A DNA stretch of 64,000 bases, from positions 2,046,001 to 2,110,000 of the forward strand of contig NZ_CP082269.1 in assembly GCF_019880405.1 (NCBI RefSeq), written 5' to 3'. Positions 33,311-42,380 of the stretch are shown piece by piece. The translations under genes were made by a program, and so were the position numbers. The DNA is from Enterobacter sp. C2 (lineage in GTDB: Bacteria > Pseudomonadota > Gammaproteobacteria > Enterobacterales > Enterobacteriaceae). Every line of letters begins with the position of its first letter. Position 1 is the first letter of the stretch. The notes beneath the pieces are model-generated. The model made no database searches, was not told the DNA's origin, and saw only the letters and a list, made by a program, of their open reading frames with translations.

Positions 33311-34591
33311 ATGATGGATATACTTTTAGGGTTAGTGAAAACGCCCGCGGTGATTATCGCGATCGTTGCATTCTTGGGTTTATTATTTCAAAAAGCATCA
33401 ATTTCTCGCTTAATTACCGGTACATTCTTATCGTTTATCGGATTTACAATGATTAAAGTGGGCGGCAGCATTTTAATGAAGGTGCTGACAGCCTTTAGCT
33501 CGCTGTTTTCCAAGGCATTTAATATTGTTGGGGTCGTACCTAGTAATGAAGCGATTATGGCGGCCACCATTGATAAGCTGGGCTCTATTGCGGCGCTTAT
33601 CCTGTTGTTTGCTATGATTTTAAATATTGTTTTAGCGCGTTTCACCCGTTTTAAATTTATCTATCTTTCGCTGCACCTGGTATTGTTTATGGCCTTTGCC
33701 ATCACTGCCGTGCTGCTACAGTTTGGTTTCAGCCACACGATGATGATTGTCATCGCCTCGCTGCTGATTGGAACCTATATGGCCGTATCACCGTTTATTC
33801 TCAGCCGTTTTAGCCGGGAAATTATTGGCTCAAATGAGTATGCTATTTCTCATGCGGCGATCTCATCTTATGTGATGGGTTCCTATATGGGGAAATGGTT
33901 TGGTAATAAGCAGAACGATACCGAACACCTTAATATCAGCAGTAAGTTTGATTTTATTCGTGAACCCAATATTGCCACGCTGTTGACCATGCTGGTTCTG
34001 CTGCTTATCTCCTGCATTTTTGCTACCCAGCCGCAAATTAAAGATGCGATGACCGTGGTCTATGGTGCGGGTGCCGGTGACAAGAACGTGGTGATCTTTA
34101 TTCTGGAACAGTCAGCTACGTTTGCCTGCGGCCTCTATCTGGCAAAGGCGGGGGTAAACCTGTTCACCGCCGAGATCGTTCCGGCATTCAAAGGCTTTGC
34201 GCGCGTCTTTGCCCCGGGCTCGGTACCGGCAGTCGACGTTATGGTTCTGTTTACCAAAGCGCCCAACGCCACGCTGATCGGCTTTTTAATTAGCTTCTCC
34301 ATTGAACTGGTCTGTATTTTTCTTTTCCCGTTCATTGGGCTGCCGATTATCGTTCCGGGCATTATGGCCAGCTTTATCACCGGCGGTGCGGCGGCGATCT
34401 TCGGGAATGCAACCGGCGGTTTCCGTGGGGCGGTGATCGCCAGCAGCATCAACGGCTTACTGCTGTGCGTGCTGCCAGCGTTGACGCTGCCGATCTTCTC
34501 GCAGCTGGGCGCGCAGGGGGTGACCTTTGCCGATCCTGACTTTACGCTGCCGTCGCTGATCCTTGACTACCTGCTGCGCATAGTGATTTAA
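33311..34591 (+). CDS. Orphan PTS EIIC, UlaA/SgaT-like family
   Basis: 426 residues from ATG 33311 (MMDILLGLVK); a GTG at 33293 would add six residues. Ten or so membrane helices and family segments such as ISRLITGTFLSFIGFTMIKVGGSIL and LTAFSSLF place it with the ascorbate/galactitol-like EIIC group. No EIIA or EIIB gene is adjacent, so it must use distant partners or work without phosphorylation. A TGTGA-N6-CGACA element (33202-33217) about 95 bases upstream could be a weak CRP site. Confidence 0.8.
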   Translation: MMDILLGLVKTPAVIIAIVAFLGLLFQKASISRLITGTFLSFIGFTMIKVGGSILMKVLTAFSSLFSKAFNIVGVVPSNEAIMAATIDKLGSIAALILLFAMILNIVLARFTRFKFIYLSLHLVLFMAFAITAVLLQFGFSHTMMIVIASLLIGTYMAVSPFILSRFSREIIGSNEYAISHAAISSYVMGSYMGKWFGNKQNDTEHLNISSKFDFIREPNIATLLTMLVLLLISCIFATQPQIKDAMTVVYGAGAGDKNVVIFILEQSATFACGLYLAKAGVNLFTAEIVPAFKGFARVFAPGSVPAVDVMVLFTKAPNATLIGFLISFSIELVCIFLFPFIGLPIIVPGIMASFITGGAAAIFGNATGGFRGAVIASSINGLLLCVLPALTLPIFSQLGAQGVTFADPDFTLPSLILDYLLRIVI

Positions 34592-34600
34592 TCAGACGAG

Positions 34601-34632
34601 AAGGCACTCTATGAAGGAAAAAGGAGTGCCTT
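34601..34632 (+). terminator. Hairpin after the PTS gene
   Basis: AAGGCACTC/GAGTGCCTT arms of nine bases around a 14-base A-rich loop, ten bases after the stop. No T-run follows, so it may be an attenuator or weak terminator. Confidence 0.45.
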
Positions 34633-34667
34633 AACGCTTTAAACAACTAATTAATAAAGGACAACGC

Positions 34668-35078
34668 GTGACTTTAGTCGAAAGTTTACAGGCAAAGTAT
34701 CCCAATGCATCAGCATGGTCCATTGGCGACAGCGTCGAGCTGGCAAACGAGCTGGCCGACTTGGTTGTGAAGGGAAAAAAAACGGCATCGTGCGGCTCGT
34801 TAGCATCCTATCAGGCGGACAGCGCGTCACCGGCGGTAGGCAGCTACCATATTATTCTCAACGGTCAGCAGGAACCGGTGTGCGTTATTCGCATTACGTC
34901 GCTGCGGCTGGTCAAGTTCTGCGATGTCGATGCCACCTTTGCCCGTAAAGAGGGGGAAGGTGACCTGAGCCTTGAATACTGGCGCACGGAGCATCAGCGT
35001 TTCTTTACGCAGACAGGGAGCTTCTCAGAAGAGATGGAGCTGGTTGCTGAAGAGTTTGAGGTGGTTGAGGTTGTTTAG
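34668..35078 (+). CDS. ASCH domain protein
   Basis: 136 residues from a GTG preceded by AAAGGACAA. It is a single ASCH domain, a PUA-like beta-barrel: the SIGDSVELANELADLVVKGKKTASCG segment carries the conserved lysines, followed by VCVIRITSLRLVKFCDV and EGEGDLSLEYWRTEH. Related enteric proteins (YqfB) deaminate N4-acetylcytidine, and others may bind RNA; whether this one has amidohydrolase activity cannot be told. A partial REP follows. Confidence 0.82.
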   Translation: MTLVESLQAKYPNASAWSIGDSVELANELADLVVKGKKTASCGSLASYQADSASPAVGSYHIILNGQQEPVCVIRITSLRLVKFCDVDATFARKEGEGDLSLEYWRTEHQRFFTQTGSFSEEMELVAEEFEVVEVV

Positions 35079-35087
35079 CCAGATCTT

Positions 35088-35115
35088 GTAGGCTGGCCAG
35101 GCATCGCGCCGCCCA
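35088..35115. repeat. REP element (degenerate)
   Basis: GTAGGCTGGCCAGGCATCGC followed by GCCGCCCAGC is similar to the right REP at 28381 but has a shortened centre. Confidence 0.65.
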
Positions 35116-35120
35116 GCATA

Positions 35121-35651
35121 TCAACCCGCAAATTCCTTGAGATCGTTAAACACCTCATCCCAGAGCGCCGATTCGCTCTCAAATCCGACCATGTTCCGCA
35201 TCATGAAAGCACCCTCGGTGGCCAGATAGAGTATTCGCCGTTTTCTGGACGCCTCGTCGGTGGCCTCAAGATTGCCGAATCTCTCTTTATACCAGTTAAC
35301 CATGCTTTCGCTTTGCGTCCCGGCCTGGGCGGCCAGCAGGGTTAGGGTTCTGATCCCGGCCTCGGAGGTCTCCTGCTGGGTTGCGCTGATGTGGGTCAGC
35401 AGTCGCGCTTTGGCATCGGCGTTTGCTGGCAGCAGCGTACGATAGCGCTCCTGCTCTTTATTCAGCCAGCGATCCAGCAGGGCATCCAGAACCTTTTCCC
35501 GTGAGCCAAAAACTGACTGCACGCTGGCTTTTGAGATACCAGCCTCGGTGGCAATAGCGCCAAAGGAGAGGGCGGCGGCGCCTTCGCGGCCCAGCACGTT
35601 CTCCGCTGCATCCAGCAGACTTTCCCGATCTATCGTTTTTGGTCTTGCCAC
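35121..35651 (-). CDS. TetR-family transcriptional repressor
   Basis: 176 residues. The N-terminal helix-turn-helix is FGAIATEAGISKASVQSVFGSREKVLDALLDRW; the C-terminal helical part binds ligand and dimerises. It is divergent from a PACE-family efflux gene with 113 bases between, so it most likely represses that transporter until a toxic compound binds. Confidence 0.87.
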   Translation of the reverse strand: MARPKTIDRESLLDAAENVLGREGAAALSFGAIATEAGISKASVQSVFGSREKVLDALLDRWLNKEQERYRTLLPANADAKARLLTHISATQQETSEAGIRTLTLLAAQAGTQSESMVNWYKERFGNLEATDEASRKRRILYLATEGAFMMRNMVGFESESALWDEVFNDLKEFAG

Positions 35652-35764
35652 GGGCCTCTCCCCACCATTGATTTAAATACGGTCGTATGTTAATTTCCCA
35701 GCCAGTTAATCACAGGGCTGAAATCAACGCAATTTCGGCCATATCATCGCACATGAGGTTTGCC

Positions 35765-36196
35765 ATGTTCTATCTTAAACCGGTTCCCCGCCGGCTCACC
35801 TACGTAGCTCTGTTTGAGCTGATCGCCATCTTCTTCTCCTCACTGCTGCTGTCAGGCATGAGCGACGGCGATGTGGCAAGCTCGCTGCCGGTGGCCGTAA
35901 CCACCTCTGTTGTGGCCGTCGTCTGGAACTACATCTACAACACCCTGTTTGAGCGCTGGGAACGGAAGAACAACATCCAGAAACGAACGCTGCTCATCAG
36001 GATTGTGCATACCACGCTTTTCGAAGCGATGTTTATTATTCTGATCGTGCCGTTCTTTATGTGGTTCTATAACGTCGGCCTCGTGAAAGCCTTTATGATG
36101 GAAGTTGGCCTGCTTACCTTCTTCTTTGTCTATGCGTTTGTATTCACATGGCTTTTTGATCGGCTATTCCTGCGCGAGCCTGTTCCCGCTCTTTAA
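35765..36196 (+). CDS. PACE-family efflux transporter (AceI-like)
   Basis: 143 residues from ATG 35765, chosen because GAGG lies seven bases upstream and the length equals the family's (about 144); two earlier in-frame starts are less likely. Four membrane helices form two tandem BTP (bacterial transmembrane pair) repeats, with the acidic residue of helix 1 in LFELIAIFF and WNYIYNTLFERWE closing repeat 1. The family exports chlorhexidine and other biocides or short-chain diamines by proton antiport. Likely regulated by the divergent TetR. Confidence 0.85.
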   Translation: MFYLKPVPRRLTYVALFELIAIFFSSLLLSGMSDGDVASSLPVAVTTSVVAVVWNYIYNTLFERWERKNNIQKRTLLIRIVHTTLFEAMFIILIVPFFMWFYNVGLVKAFMMEVGLLTFFFVYAFVFTWLFDRLFLREPVPAL

Positions 36197-36199
36197 GCG

Positions 36200-36817
36200 T
36201 CAGCGGGCAGCGATAATCGGCACGTGGGGCGCGGCATCCAGCGGCAGATGACCGCTGAGGCGCGGGTCGGCCTGGACCTCTACTCGCCGTTCGTAGGGTT
36301 TGAAACCAGAGCGAATATAGAACCCAAGCGCGGAAGGGTGATCGAAAGTACAGGTATGTACCCAGAAACGCTGAACGGGCTTCGCCCAGGCCAATTCCGT
36401 TGCCGCGCTCATTACCGCCCGGCCAATGCCTTTTCCGGTGATGTCTGACATCAGCCCGAGAAAGACCAGCTCAACCTCGCCGGGTTCACTGAAGTCCAGC
36501 TCCATCAGCCCCGCGTCCTGATCGTTATAACGGATAACGTAGATCTCCCGCCTGGAATTTTGCAGCACGTTAATCAGTGTCTCATCGCTCATCATAAGAC
36601 GAGAAAACCAGAGCCAGTCTGCGCCTACCTTGCGGAACAGGCTGCGGTAAGCATCAGGATCGCGATGCGTTAACGGCCGCAGCGCAAACGCTTCCGGTAG
36701 AGGGACCGGCGCACTAGCGGGCTTCTCACGCATTTCAAGACAGGTAACAACCGTGGCGATATGGCCCGGGGCAATACTGGAGTATCCGGCAGGGACAACG
36801 TGCGCGATGTTTTTCAT
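36200..36817 (-). CDS. GNAT N-acetyltransferase
   Basis: 205 residues from the ATG at 36817, which has AGGAGAGA immediately upstream; the frame runs 14 codons further but without a ribosome binding site. The acetyl-CoA pyrophosphate loop is seen as DITGKGIGRAVMSAA, with the preceding beta-strand VELVFLGLMS. The first 45 residues are outside the domain. Substrate unknown. It converges on the PACE gene, three bases apart. Confidence 0.82.
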   Translation of the reverse strand: MKNIAHVVPAGYSSIAPGHIATVVTCLEMREKPASAPVPLPEAFALRPLTHRDPDAYRSLFRKVGADWLWFSRLMMSDETLINVLQNSRREIYVIRYNDQDAGLMELDFSEPGEVELVFLGLMSDITGKGIGRAVMSAATELAWAKPVQRFWVHTCTFDHPSALGFYIRSGFKPYERRVEVQADPRLSGHLPLDAAPHVPIIAAR

Positions 36818-36961
36818 TCTCTCTCCTGAGCGTTTAAGAATAATTATTAAACACATCATCCCAGAACCGCGCGATGCGTCAAAGGGAATATTTGCTTTAT
36901 CTTTGCGAAAGAGCGGTGATATAACTTATTAAAAGGTAAGGAAAAAGCGGGCATAAGAGAA

Positions 36962-37420
36962 ATGTTTGATATTACGCAAATTCAAAAGGATTCAGAGGAA
37001 TTAGTTATATTAGTGGGTGAGTTGGATGCATTTCAAAGCACGCTTTATCCCGCCGAAAGTAATCACTGCCTCGATTTTTCCTCGGTCAACGAAGAGGATA
37101 TTCGTTGTGTTATTGTTCGGGATGATAAGGGCAACGCGATTGGCTGCGGCGCTATCTTTCTTCAGGGTGATAACGCCGCAGAGATCAAGCGCGTCTACAT
37201 TCGCCCTCAATACCGCGGCAACAAAATCGGTGAGCGGATCGTATCCAGCCTGGAGCAGCTTGCGGTTCAATCTGCCTGCCGTGTTCTTCGACTGGAAACA
37301 GGCATTCGTCAGCAGCCGGCTATTACGCTTTATCAACGCTGCGGCTATCAGTTTTGCGATCCCTTTCCTCCCTATATAGAGGATCCGCTGAGCGTATTTA
37401 TGTATAAGGCGTTGTCATAG
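36962..37420 (+). CDS. GNAT N-acetyltransferase
   Basis: 152 residues covering one GNAT domain: IKRVYIRPQYRGNKIGERIVSSLE holds the acetyl-CoA-binding Q/RxxGxG/A motif, and LRLETGIRQQPAITLYQRCGYQ is the usual C-terminal strand and helix. Many relatives are annotated as amino-acid or small-molecule acetyltransferases. It is AT-richer at its start than its neighbours and stands alone, convergent with the Nudix gene. Confidence 0.85.
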   Translation: MFDITQIQKDSEELVILVGELDAFQSTLYPAESNHCLDFSSVNEEDIRCVIVRDDKGNAIGCGAIFLQGDNAAEIKRVYIRPQYRGNKIGERIVSSLEQLAVQSACRVLRLETGIRQQPAITLYQRCGYQFCDPFPPYIEDPLSVFMYKALS

Positions 37421-37428
37421 CGAAAGCA

Positions 37429-38013
37429 TTATAAAATTCCTTTCAGGGCAACGTGATAGAGCAGCATAATAGTTTTGGCATCCACAATCAGGCCGCTTTC
37501 TATGGCGGCTAATGCCTCCTCCAGCGTCATCTCCAGCACCTCAATATCCTCTCCTTCTGCTTCGATACCGCCACCCGCGCCGGTTCGATCCTCAGCCTGG
37601 TACTCTGCGATATAGAAATAGAGCTTCTCCGTTACCGAGCCGGGACTCATATAGGCTTCGAACACCTTCTCAACGTGCGAAATATGAAACCCAGTCTCTT
37701 CTTCCGCCTCGGCTTTAATGCGGTTTTCCGGATCCATATTATCCAGCAGACCAGCGGCCGCTTCGATCAGCATGCCGTCGTGTCCGTTCACATAGACAGG
37801 GAAGCGGAACTGGCGCGTGAGGATCACGGTTCGTTGTTGGCGGTTATAGAGCAGGATAGTTGCGCCGTTGCCTCGGTCATATACTTCCCGGTTTTGCTGC
37901 TGCCACTCGCCGTTCTGGCGCTGCAGCGCAAAGGTATATTTCTTTAGCGTATACCAGTCATCGGAAAGAGTTTGCGTGTTGATGATACGTACTTCTGCAT
38001 GTTTTGATTGCAT
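37429..38013 (-). CDS. NudK-like Nudix hydrolase
   Basis: 194 residues, similar along its length to GDP-mannose pyrophosphatase NudK (191 residues; EVYDRGNGATILLYN, YMSPGSVTEKLYFYIAEY). The Nudix box is GLLDNMDPENRIKAEAEEETGF: the EExG metal-binding core is kept, but alanine replaces the basic residue (Lys in NudK) before it. It probably cleaves a nucleotide sugar or ADP-ribose-like substrate; differences from NudK suggest a paralogue. It is divergent from a DeoR regulator. Confidence 0.82.
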   Translation of the reverse strand: MQSKHAEVRIINTQTLSDDWYTLKKYTFALQRQNGEWQQQNREVYDRGNGATILLYNRQQRTVILTRQFRFPVYVNGHDGMLIEAAAGLLDNMDPENRIKAEAEEETGFHISHVEKVFEAYMSPGSVTEKLYFYIAEYQAEDRTGAGGGIEAEGEDIEVLEMTLEEALAAIESGLIVDAKTIMLLYHVALKGIL

Positions 38014-38095
38014 GATAGCGCTCCGATACGTAGAGTAACCATCTTAAACAGCACTTTCGTGCAAGATCAAGTTAATTCGTGCAGGTGATAAAACG

Positions 38096-38851
38096 ATGCT
38101 AACCAGTCAACGCAAACAGCTGATACGTGAAAAGCTGGCCGCCGAGGGTCAGGTTCTGTCAAAGGATCTCAGCGCCCATTTTGCGGTGTCGGAAGATACC
38201 ATCCGCCGTGACCTACGCGAGCTTGCGGCAGAAGGGCACCTGCAACGCGTGCACGGCGGCGCGCTGCCAGCCTCATCGGCCACCGGCACCTTCTCAGCGC
38301 GCAAGTCGCTTAAAATAGATGCAAAACAGCGCGTGGCCCGCAAAGGCGTTGAGCTGATTTCAGACGGGCAGGTGGTGATTATCGATGGCGGAACGACAAC
38401 CTCGGAGCTTGTTAAGCAGCTGCCTATGGATCTCCGCATTACGGTAGTGACGCATAGTCCAGGCATTGCTCTGGGCCTGATTGATCATCCCGCCATTGAG
38501 GTCATTCTGATCGGCGGCCGCCTGTATAAACACTCCATTGTTACCGTCGGTGCGGCGGCCATAGAGGGTATTGGTAACATTCATGCCGATCTCTTCTTTA
38601 TGGGCGTGACTGGTATTCACCCGGAAGCGGGGTTGACCACCGGGGATTACGAAGAGGCGTGCATCAAACGTGCATTTTCCGGCAGAGCCGCTGAGACAGT
38701 GGTGCTGGCATCGCCGGAAAAGATTAACGCCGCATCCCCCTTTGCGATCGGTAGCCTGTCGCTTATCAATACGCTGGTGGTTGAGGAGGGGACCGATGAA
38801 GGCTGGATCCGGTCGGTGGAAGAGCAGGGCGTATCGGTGGTAAAGGGTTGA
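38096..38851 (+). CDS. DeoR-family transcriptional regulator
   Basis: 251 residues. The N-terminal DeoR helix-turn-helix (VLSKDLSAHFAVSEDTIRRDLREL, then LQRVHGGAL) is followed by the DeoRC sensor domain (IDGGTTTSELVKQLP, LIGGRLYKHSIVTVG, FFMGVTGIHPEAGLTT), which binds phosphorylated sugars in known members. It is divergent from the Nudix gene across 82 bases; no sugar catabolic genes are adjacent, so its target may be the Nudix gene or lie elsewhere. Confidence 0.87.
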   Translation: MLTSQRKQLIREKLAAEGQVLSKDLSAHFAVSEDTIRRDLRELAAEGHLQRVHGGALPASSATGTFSARKSLKIDAKQRVARKGVELISDGQVVIIDGGTTTSELVKQLPMDLRITVVTHSPGIALGLIDHPAIEVILIGGRLYKHSIVTVGAAAIEGIGNIHADLFFMGVTGIHPEAGLTTGDYEEACIKRAFSGRAAETVVLASPEKINAASPFAIGSLSLINTLVVEEGTDEGWIRSVEEQGVSVVKG

Positions 38852-38917
38852 AGATGGCAATCCCACAACTTCGCTATTTATAAGCTAACCTTACTCCTTA
38901 ACAAAGAGGAGAAAACG

Positions 38918-39217
38918 ATGGCTGATTCAACCCTGATCGATACCCTGCAGTTTGGCCCTGAAGATGCACCAACGCAAAAATACGAGATCTATGGCGATGA
39001 CGAAAAGACGCCAACCTATGCGTTGATATACCAACAGCGGGATGGTAGCTGGCAAAAGCTGGATGAGACCCTGAGCTTCGCCGCGAAAGAGGAACAGGAA
39101 GAAGCAACCAATACGCTGGACTATGGTTCTGGCGATCCCCTCCCGGACCTGCGCGACCTGGTCACCGAGGCGAAAGAGCGGTGCGAGCAGCACTGGCATA
39201 ATACCCCCCGCAGTTAA
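38918..39217 (+). CDS. Small acidic cytoplasmic protein, unknown
   Basis: 99 residues, acidic, no signal peptide or membrane helix. AAAGAGGAG precedes the ATG at good distance. The sequence (KYEIYGDDEKTPTYALIYQQRDGSWQKLDET) looks like a folded mixed alpha/beta domain, ending in a helical stretch with EAKERCEQHW. I do not recognise a family. It follows the DeoR gene by 66 bases and may be co-transcribed. Confidence 0.7.
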   Translation: MADSTLIDTLQFGPEDAPTQKYEIYGDDEKTPTYALIYQQRDGSWQKLDETLSFAAKEEQEEATNTLDYGSGDPLPDLRDLVTEAKERCEQHWHNTPRS

Positions 39218-39252
39218 CACTCATCGCGCCGGGTTCGTCCCGGCAATTCCCC

Positions 39253-40137
39253 TCACGACGAATTACGCAGCTGACTGGCGTGCCTGGCAGGGGACATACC
39301 GAAGATCCGCACATAGTCACGACTAAACTGGGACGGACTCTCATACCCGACATGAAAGCCCGCGCTGGCGGCGTCTATTGCATCGCTCACCATGAGCCGT
39401 CGCGCTTCCTGCATGCGCAGATGCGTGCGGAACTCAATAGGGCTCATGGTAGTAACGGCTTTGAAGTGGTGATGGAAGGCCGAACGGCTCATCCCGGCAA
39501 TGCTGGCCGCCTGTTCAATGCGGCACGCTTCCCGAAAGTGGGTTCGGATCCAGATAATAGACCGGGCAATCTGATTAAGCCGGCTCTCGCCCTGGGCCAT
39601 ATGGCGAATAATGTCGCCTTGCGGCCCCGTCAGCAGACGATAAAGGATCTCCCGAAGCGTCAGCGGGGCGAGCGCATCAATATCCTGTGGCGTATCCAGC
39701 AGGCTGGCGAGGCGTATGGCCGCATCGAGCAGTTCCGGGGGGGTCTTATTTAACATAATCCCTGAGGGGGGAGCCTGCGCATCGGTCAATGGGGAGGGGT
39801 AGCGGATGGCCAGCTCTGACAGCTCGGTCATATCGAAATCAAGCTGCAGACAGAGGTAAGGCCGTTCCGCCGTGGCCTCGATAACGGACCCCATGACAGG
39901 GAGCTCAACGGAGGCAATCAGATAGTTGGCTGCATCATAACGGTAGGTTGTCTCCCCGAGGCGCGCCTCCTTGGTTCCCTGTGCCACAAGACAGAGCGTT
40001 GGCGTATAGATCACCGGCATCGGCATGGTTGGCGACGACGCACGGATCAGCGTCACGCCAGGCAAGGCGCAGCGGTATGTGCCATCGTCCGGCACATGGC
40101 GTCCAATAATCTCTACGAGAGCATTAAGATTGTTCAT
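39253..40137 (-). CDS. AraC-family transcriptional regulator
   Basis: 294 residues from ATG 40137 (MNNLNALVE); an in-frame start 15 codons upstream is less likely. Residues 20-170 form the AraC_N cupin-like domain (TPTLCLVAQGTKEARLGETTYRYDAANYL), and the last 100 carry two helix-turn-helix units (IEQAASIAGMSRSAFHHHFKAVT). It is divergent from an aldo/keto reductase gene 155 bases away, a frequent pairing that suggests aldehyde- or redox-responsive control. Confidence 0.87.
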   Translation of the reverse strand: MNNLNALVEIIGRHVPDDGTYRCALPGVTLIRASSPTMPMPVIYTPTLCLVAQGTKEARLGETTYRYDAANYLIASVELPVMGSVIEATAERPYLCLQLDFDMTELSELAIRYPSPLTDAQAPPSGIMLNKTPPELLDAAIRLASLLDTPQDIDALAPLTLREILYRLLTGPQGDIIRHMAQGESRLNQIARSIIWIRTHFREACRIEQAASIAGMSRSAFHHHFKAVTTMSPIEFRTHLRMQEARRLMVSDAIDAASAGFHVGYESPSQFSRDYVRIFGMSPARHASQLRNSS

Positions 40138-40291
40138 AGGCAGGCATAGTATCCCTGAAAAAAGTCCCCGCATAGAGAGCATCGTTCAGCCAGGACGATC
40201 GTGCAATCATTGCGGATCTCATGTCTATCCGCTGACCCGCGTTCTGATAGAGGATGATAGCCGAACCAACACTTTTAGGAGATCGGACATC

Positions 40292-41359
40292 ATGACTACC
40301 TCATCAGCTCTTGACCAATACCGCCTGCTGGGCCGTTCAGGATTACGTGTTTCACCTCTTTCGCTGGGGACCATGACCTTTGGCTCTGACTGGGGATGGG
40401 GCGCGGATGACGCGGAAGCGCAACGCATCTTTGATGCCTATGTCGAACGTGGCGGCAACTTTATCGATACCGCAGTTAACTATACCAACGGCAGCGCGGA
40501 AAAAATTCTCGGACGGATGATCAAGGCGAAACGCGACCGCATCGTGCTGGCCACCAAGTTCACTATGTCGCGGGAAGCGGGTAACCCCAATGCGGGCGGG
40601 AATCACCGCTACAATCTTGTCCGCTCCGTTGAGACCAGCCTGCGGCAGCTCGATACAGACCGCATCGATCTGCTCTATCTGCACGCATGGGATTTCACTA
40701 CTTCGCCGGATGAGGTGATGCGTGCCCTCGACGATCTCGTTCGTGATGGCAAAATTCTCTACCTGGGTATCTGTAACACACCGGCATGGCGTATCGCCCA
40801 GATGCAGACCCTGGCCGATCTGCGCGGCTGGTCGCCGTTTGTAGCGTTGCAAATTGAGTACAGCCTGGTGGAGCGTACGGTGGAGCATGAGCTGATCCCG
40901 ATGGCGCAGGCGATGGGCCTCGGCGTCCTGCCGTGGTCACCCCTCGGCGGTGGGATCCTGACCGGCAAATACAGCCGGGCCGATCTCTCGGATGAGAACG
41001 GTGCCGACGTGGCAGCGACGCGTAAGGGGATCATCGCCTCGACCGGCCATCTTAACGAGCGTGCGCTGGCCATTGCCGAGGTGGTAAGCGACATCGCCCA
41101 TGAGAGCGGGGCGTCATCGTCACAAATTGCGCTGGCGTGGACATTACGTAACTCTGCCGTTGCTTCCACCATTATGGGGGCTCGTACCGTTGCTCAGGCC
41201 GAGGACAATTTTGCTGCGCTGGATGTCGTGCTCAGTGATGAGCAGCTCCAGCGTCTGGAGCAGGCCAGCGCGATTGATCCTATCTTCCCGGCGCGCTTTA
41301 TCTCCCGGCCGATGGCGCAGCAGCTCATCACCGGTGGCACCGCCGTCAGAGGGCGTTAG
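40292..41359 (+). CDS. Aldo/keto reductase
   Basis: 355 residues from ATG 40292 with AGGAG ten bases upstream. A TIM-barrel NADPH-dependent reductase with the catalytic tetrad visible: Asp and Tyr in FIDTAVNYTNG, Lys in LATKFTMS and His in LLYLHAWD. Cofactor-binding TIMGARTVAQAEDNFAAL is near the C terminus. It belongs to the YajO/PhoE-like AKR group acting on varied aldehydes. Its last four bases overlap the convergent LysR stop codon. Confidence 0.88.
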   Translation: MTTSSALDQYRLLGRSGLRVSPLSLGTMTFGSDWGWGADDAEAQRIFDAYVERGGNFIDTAVNYTNGSAEKILGRMIKAKRDRIVLATKFTMSREAGNPNAGGNHRYNLVRSVETSLRQLDTDRIDLLYLHAWDFTTSPDEVMRALDDLVRDGKILYLGICNTPAWRIAQMQTLADLRGWSPFVALQIEYSLVERTVEHELIPMAQAMGLGVLPWSPLGGGILTGKYSRADLSDENGADVAATRKGIIASTGHLNERALAIAEVVSDIAHESGASSSQIALAWTLRNSAVASTIMGARTVAQAEDNFAALDVVLSDEQLQRLEQASAIDPIFPARFISRPMAQQLITGGTAVRGR

Positions 41360-42258
41360 TCACCTGTCACCCAGTTTTGTAAAAAGTCGATGAACATTCG
41401 CACTTTCTCTGGAACATGGCGCGTATTGGGATACAGCGCATAGATCCCCTGACGAGGAAAGCGGTGATTGGGAAGCAGATGGACAAGCTGGCCGTTATTC
41501 ACATCGTCCTGAACCAGCCAGGCCGGCAGCAGCGCAATACCGGCCCCGCATCTGGCAAATGCCAGGAGTGAGGCCGCGCTGTCGGCCATGATTACCGGGG
41601 GGAGATGCGCCCGAAAAAGTACGCTTTCGCCTTCTGGAGTCAGAACCTGCCAGTTAAGCGGGGTAGCAAGTCGGGTGTGGGCCAGCCAGCTTGCCTCAGC
41701 AAGCTGTTCCAGACTGAGAGCGTGCATTCCTCCGTCGCGTTTCAGGTAAGCAGGTGACGCAACGGGGAGGATCTCGAATCGGTCGATCAGTTTGGCATGA
41801 TGGCTTGAGTCCGTTAGTTGACCAAGCCGGATGGCAACGTCAAATCGCCCGGCAATCAGATCGTCGTTTTTCGAAGAGGAAACATGCTGAATTCTGAGCT
41901 GAGGATGTTCAGCTGAGAAAGCCGCAAGCGCCGGAACAACCACATGAGCACCGTATTCCTGGGTAGTCGTGATGCGAAGCACACCGCTTAAGCCGGAATG
42001 ATCGCTGCGCACGTCATTAAATACGCTTTCAGCCTCCTGCAGAAGCCGCAGGCAACGATGGTAGAAGCGTTCTCCCGAATCGGTAACGGCGACCTGCCTG
42101 GTACTACGTGTAAGTAACGACACGCCAAGTTTTTCTTCCAGCTTTTTGATGTTAAAGCTGACGACTGCCTTAGTCAGCCCCAACGTTTGCGCTGCTCTCG
42201 TAAAGCTACCGGCTTCCACTACCGCAACAAATATCTCAAGCCGCTGCATGTCGAGCAT
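41356..42258 (-). CDS. LysR-family transcriptional regulator
   Basis: 300 residues; the first ATG has GGAGGGATAA just before it. The winged helix GSFTRAAQTLGLTKAVVSFNIKKLE and the effector domain (LSGVLRITTTQEYGAHVVVPAL, AGIALLPAWLVQDDVNNGQLVHLL) are of the CrgA/AaeR-like subgroup that often governs efflux or quinone-response genes. It is divergent from the MFS gene at 42381 with 122 bases between and is its likely regulator. Confidence 0.87.
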   Translation of the reverse strand: MLDMQRLEIFVAVVEAGSFTRAAQTLGLTKAVVSFNIKKLEEKLGVSLLTRSTRQVAVTDSGERFYHRCLRLLQEAESVFNDVRSDHSGLSGVLRITTTQEYGAHVVVPALAAFSAEHPQLRIQHVSSSKNDDLIAGRFDVAIRLGQLTDSSHHAKLIDRFEILPVASPAYLKRDGGMHALSLEQLAEASWLAHTRLATPLNWQVLTPEGESVLFRAHLPPVIMADSAASLLAFARCGAGIALLPAWLVQDDVNNGQLVHLLPNHRFPRQGIYALYPNTRHVPEKVRMFIDFLQNWVTGD

Positions 42259-42380
42259 TTATCCCTCCGTCAACCTGCTTACTGTCAAAATGAATTTGAC
42301 ACTATAACGCCGAACGTGGCGTTTATCCTATCTTGTTCAGTGCCTATACTGCGCGCACTTTGCTGTTTTAAGGGAAGAAA

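Noticed and set aside
39280..39753. 157-codon + strand frame opposite the AraC regulator
   Set aside because: Overlaps the helix-turn-helix coding region of the minus-strand gene and has no identifiable features.
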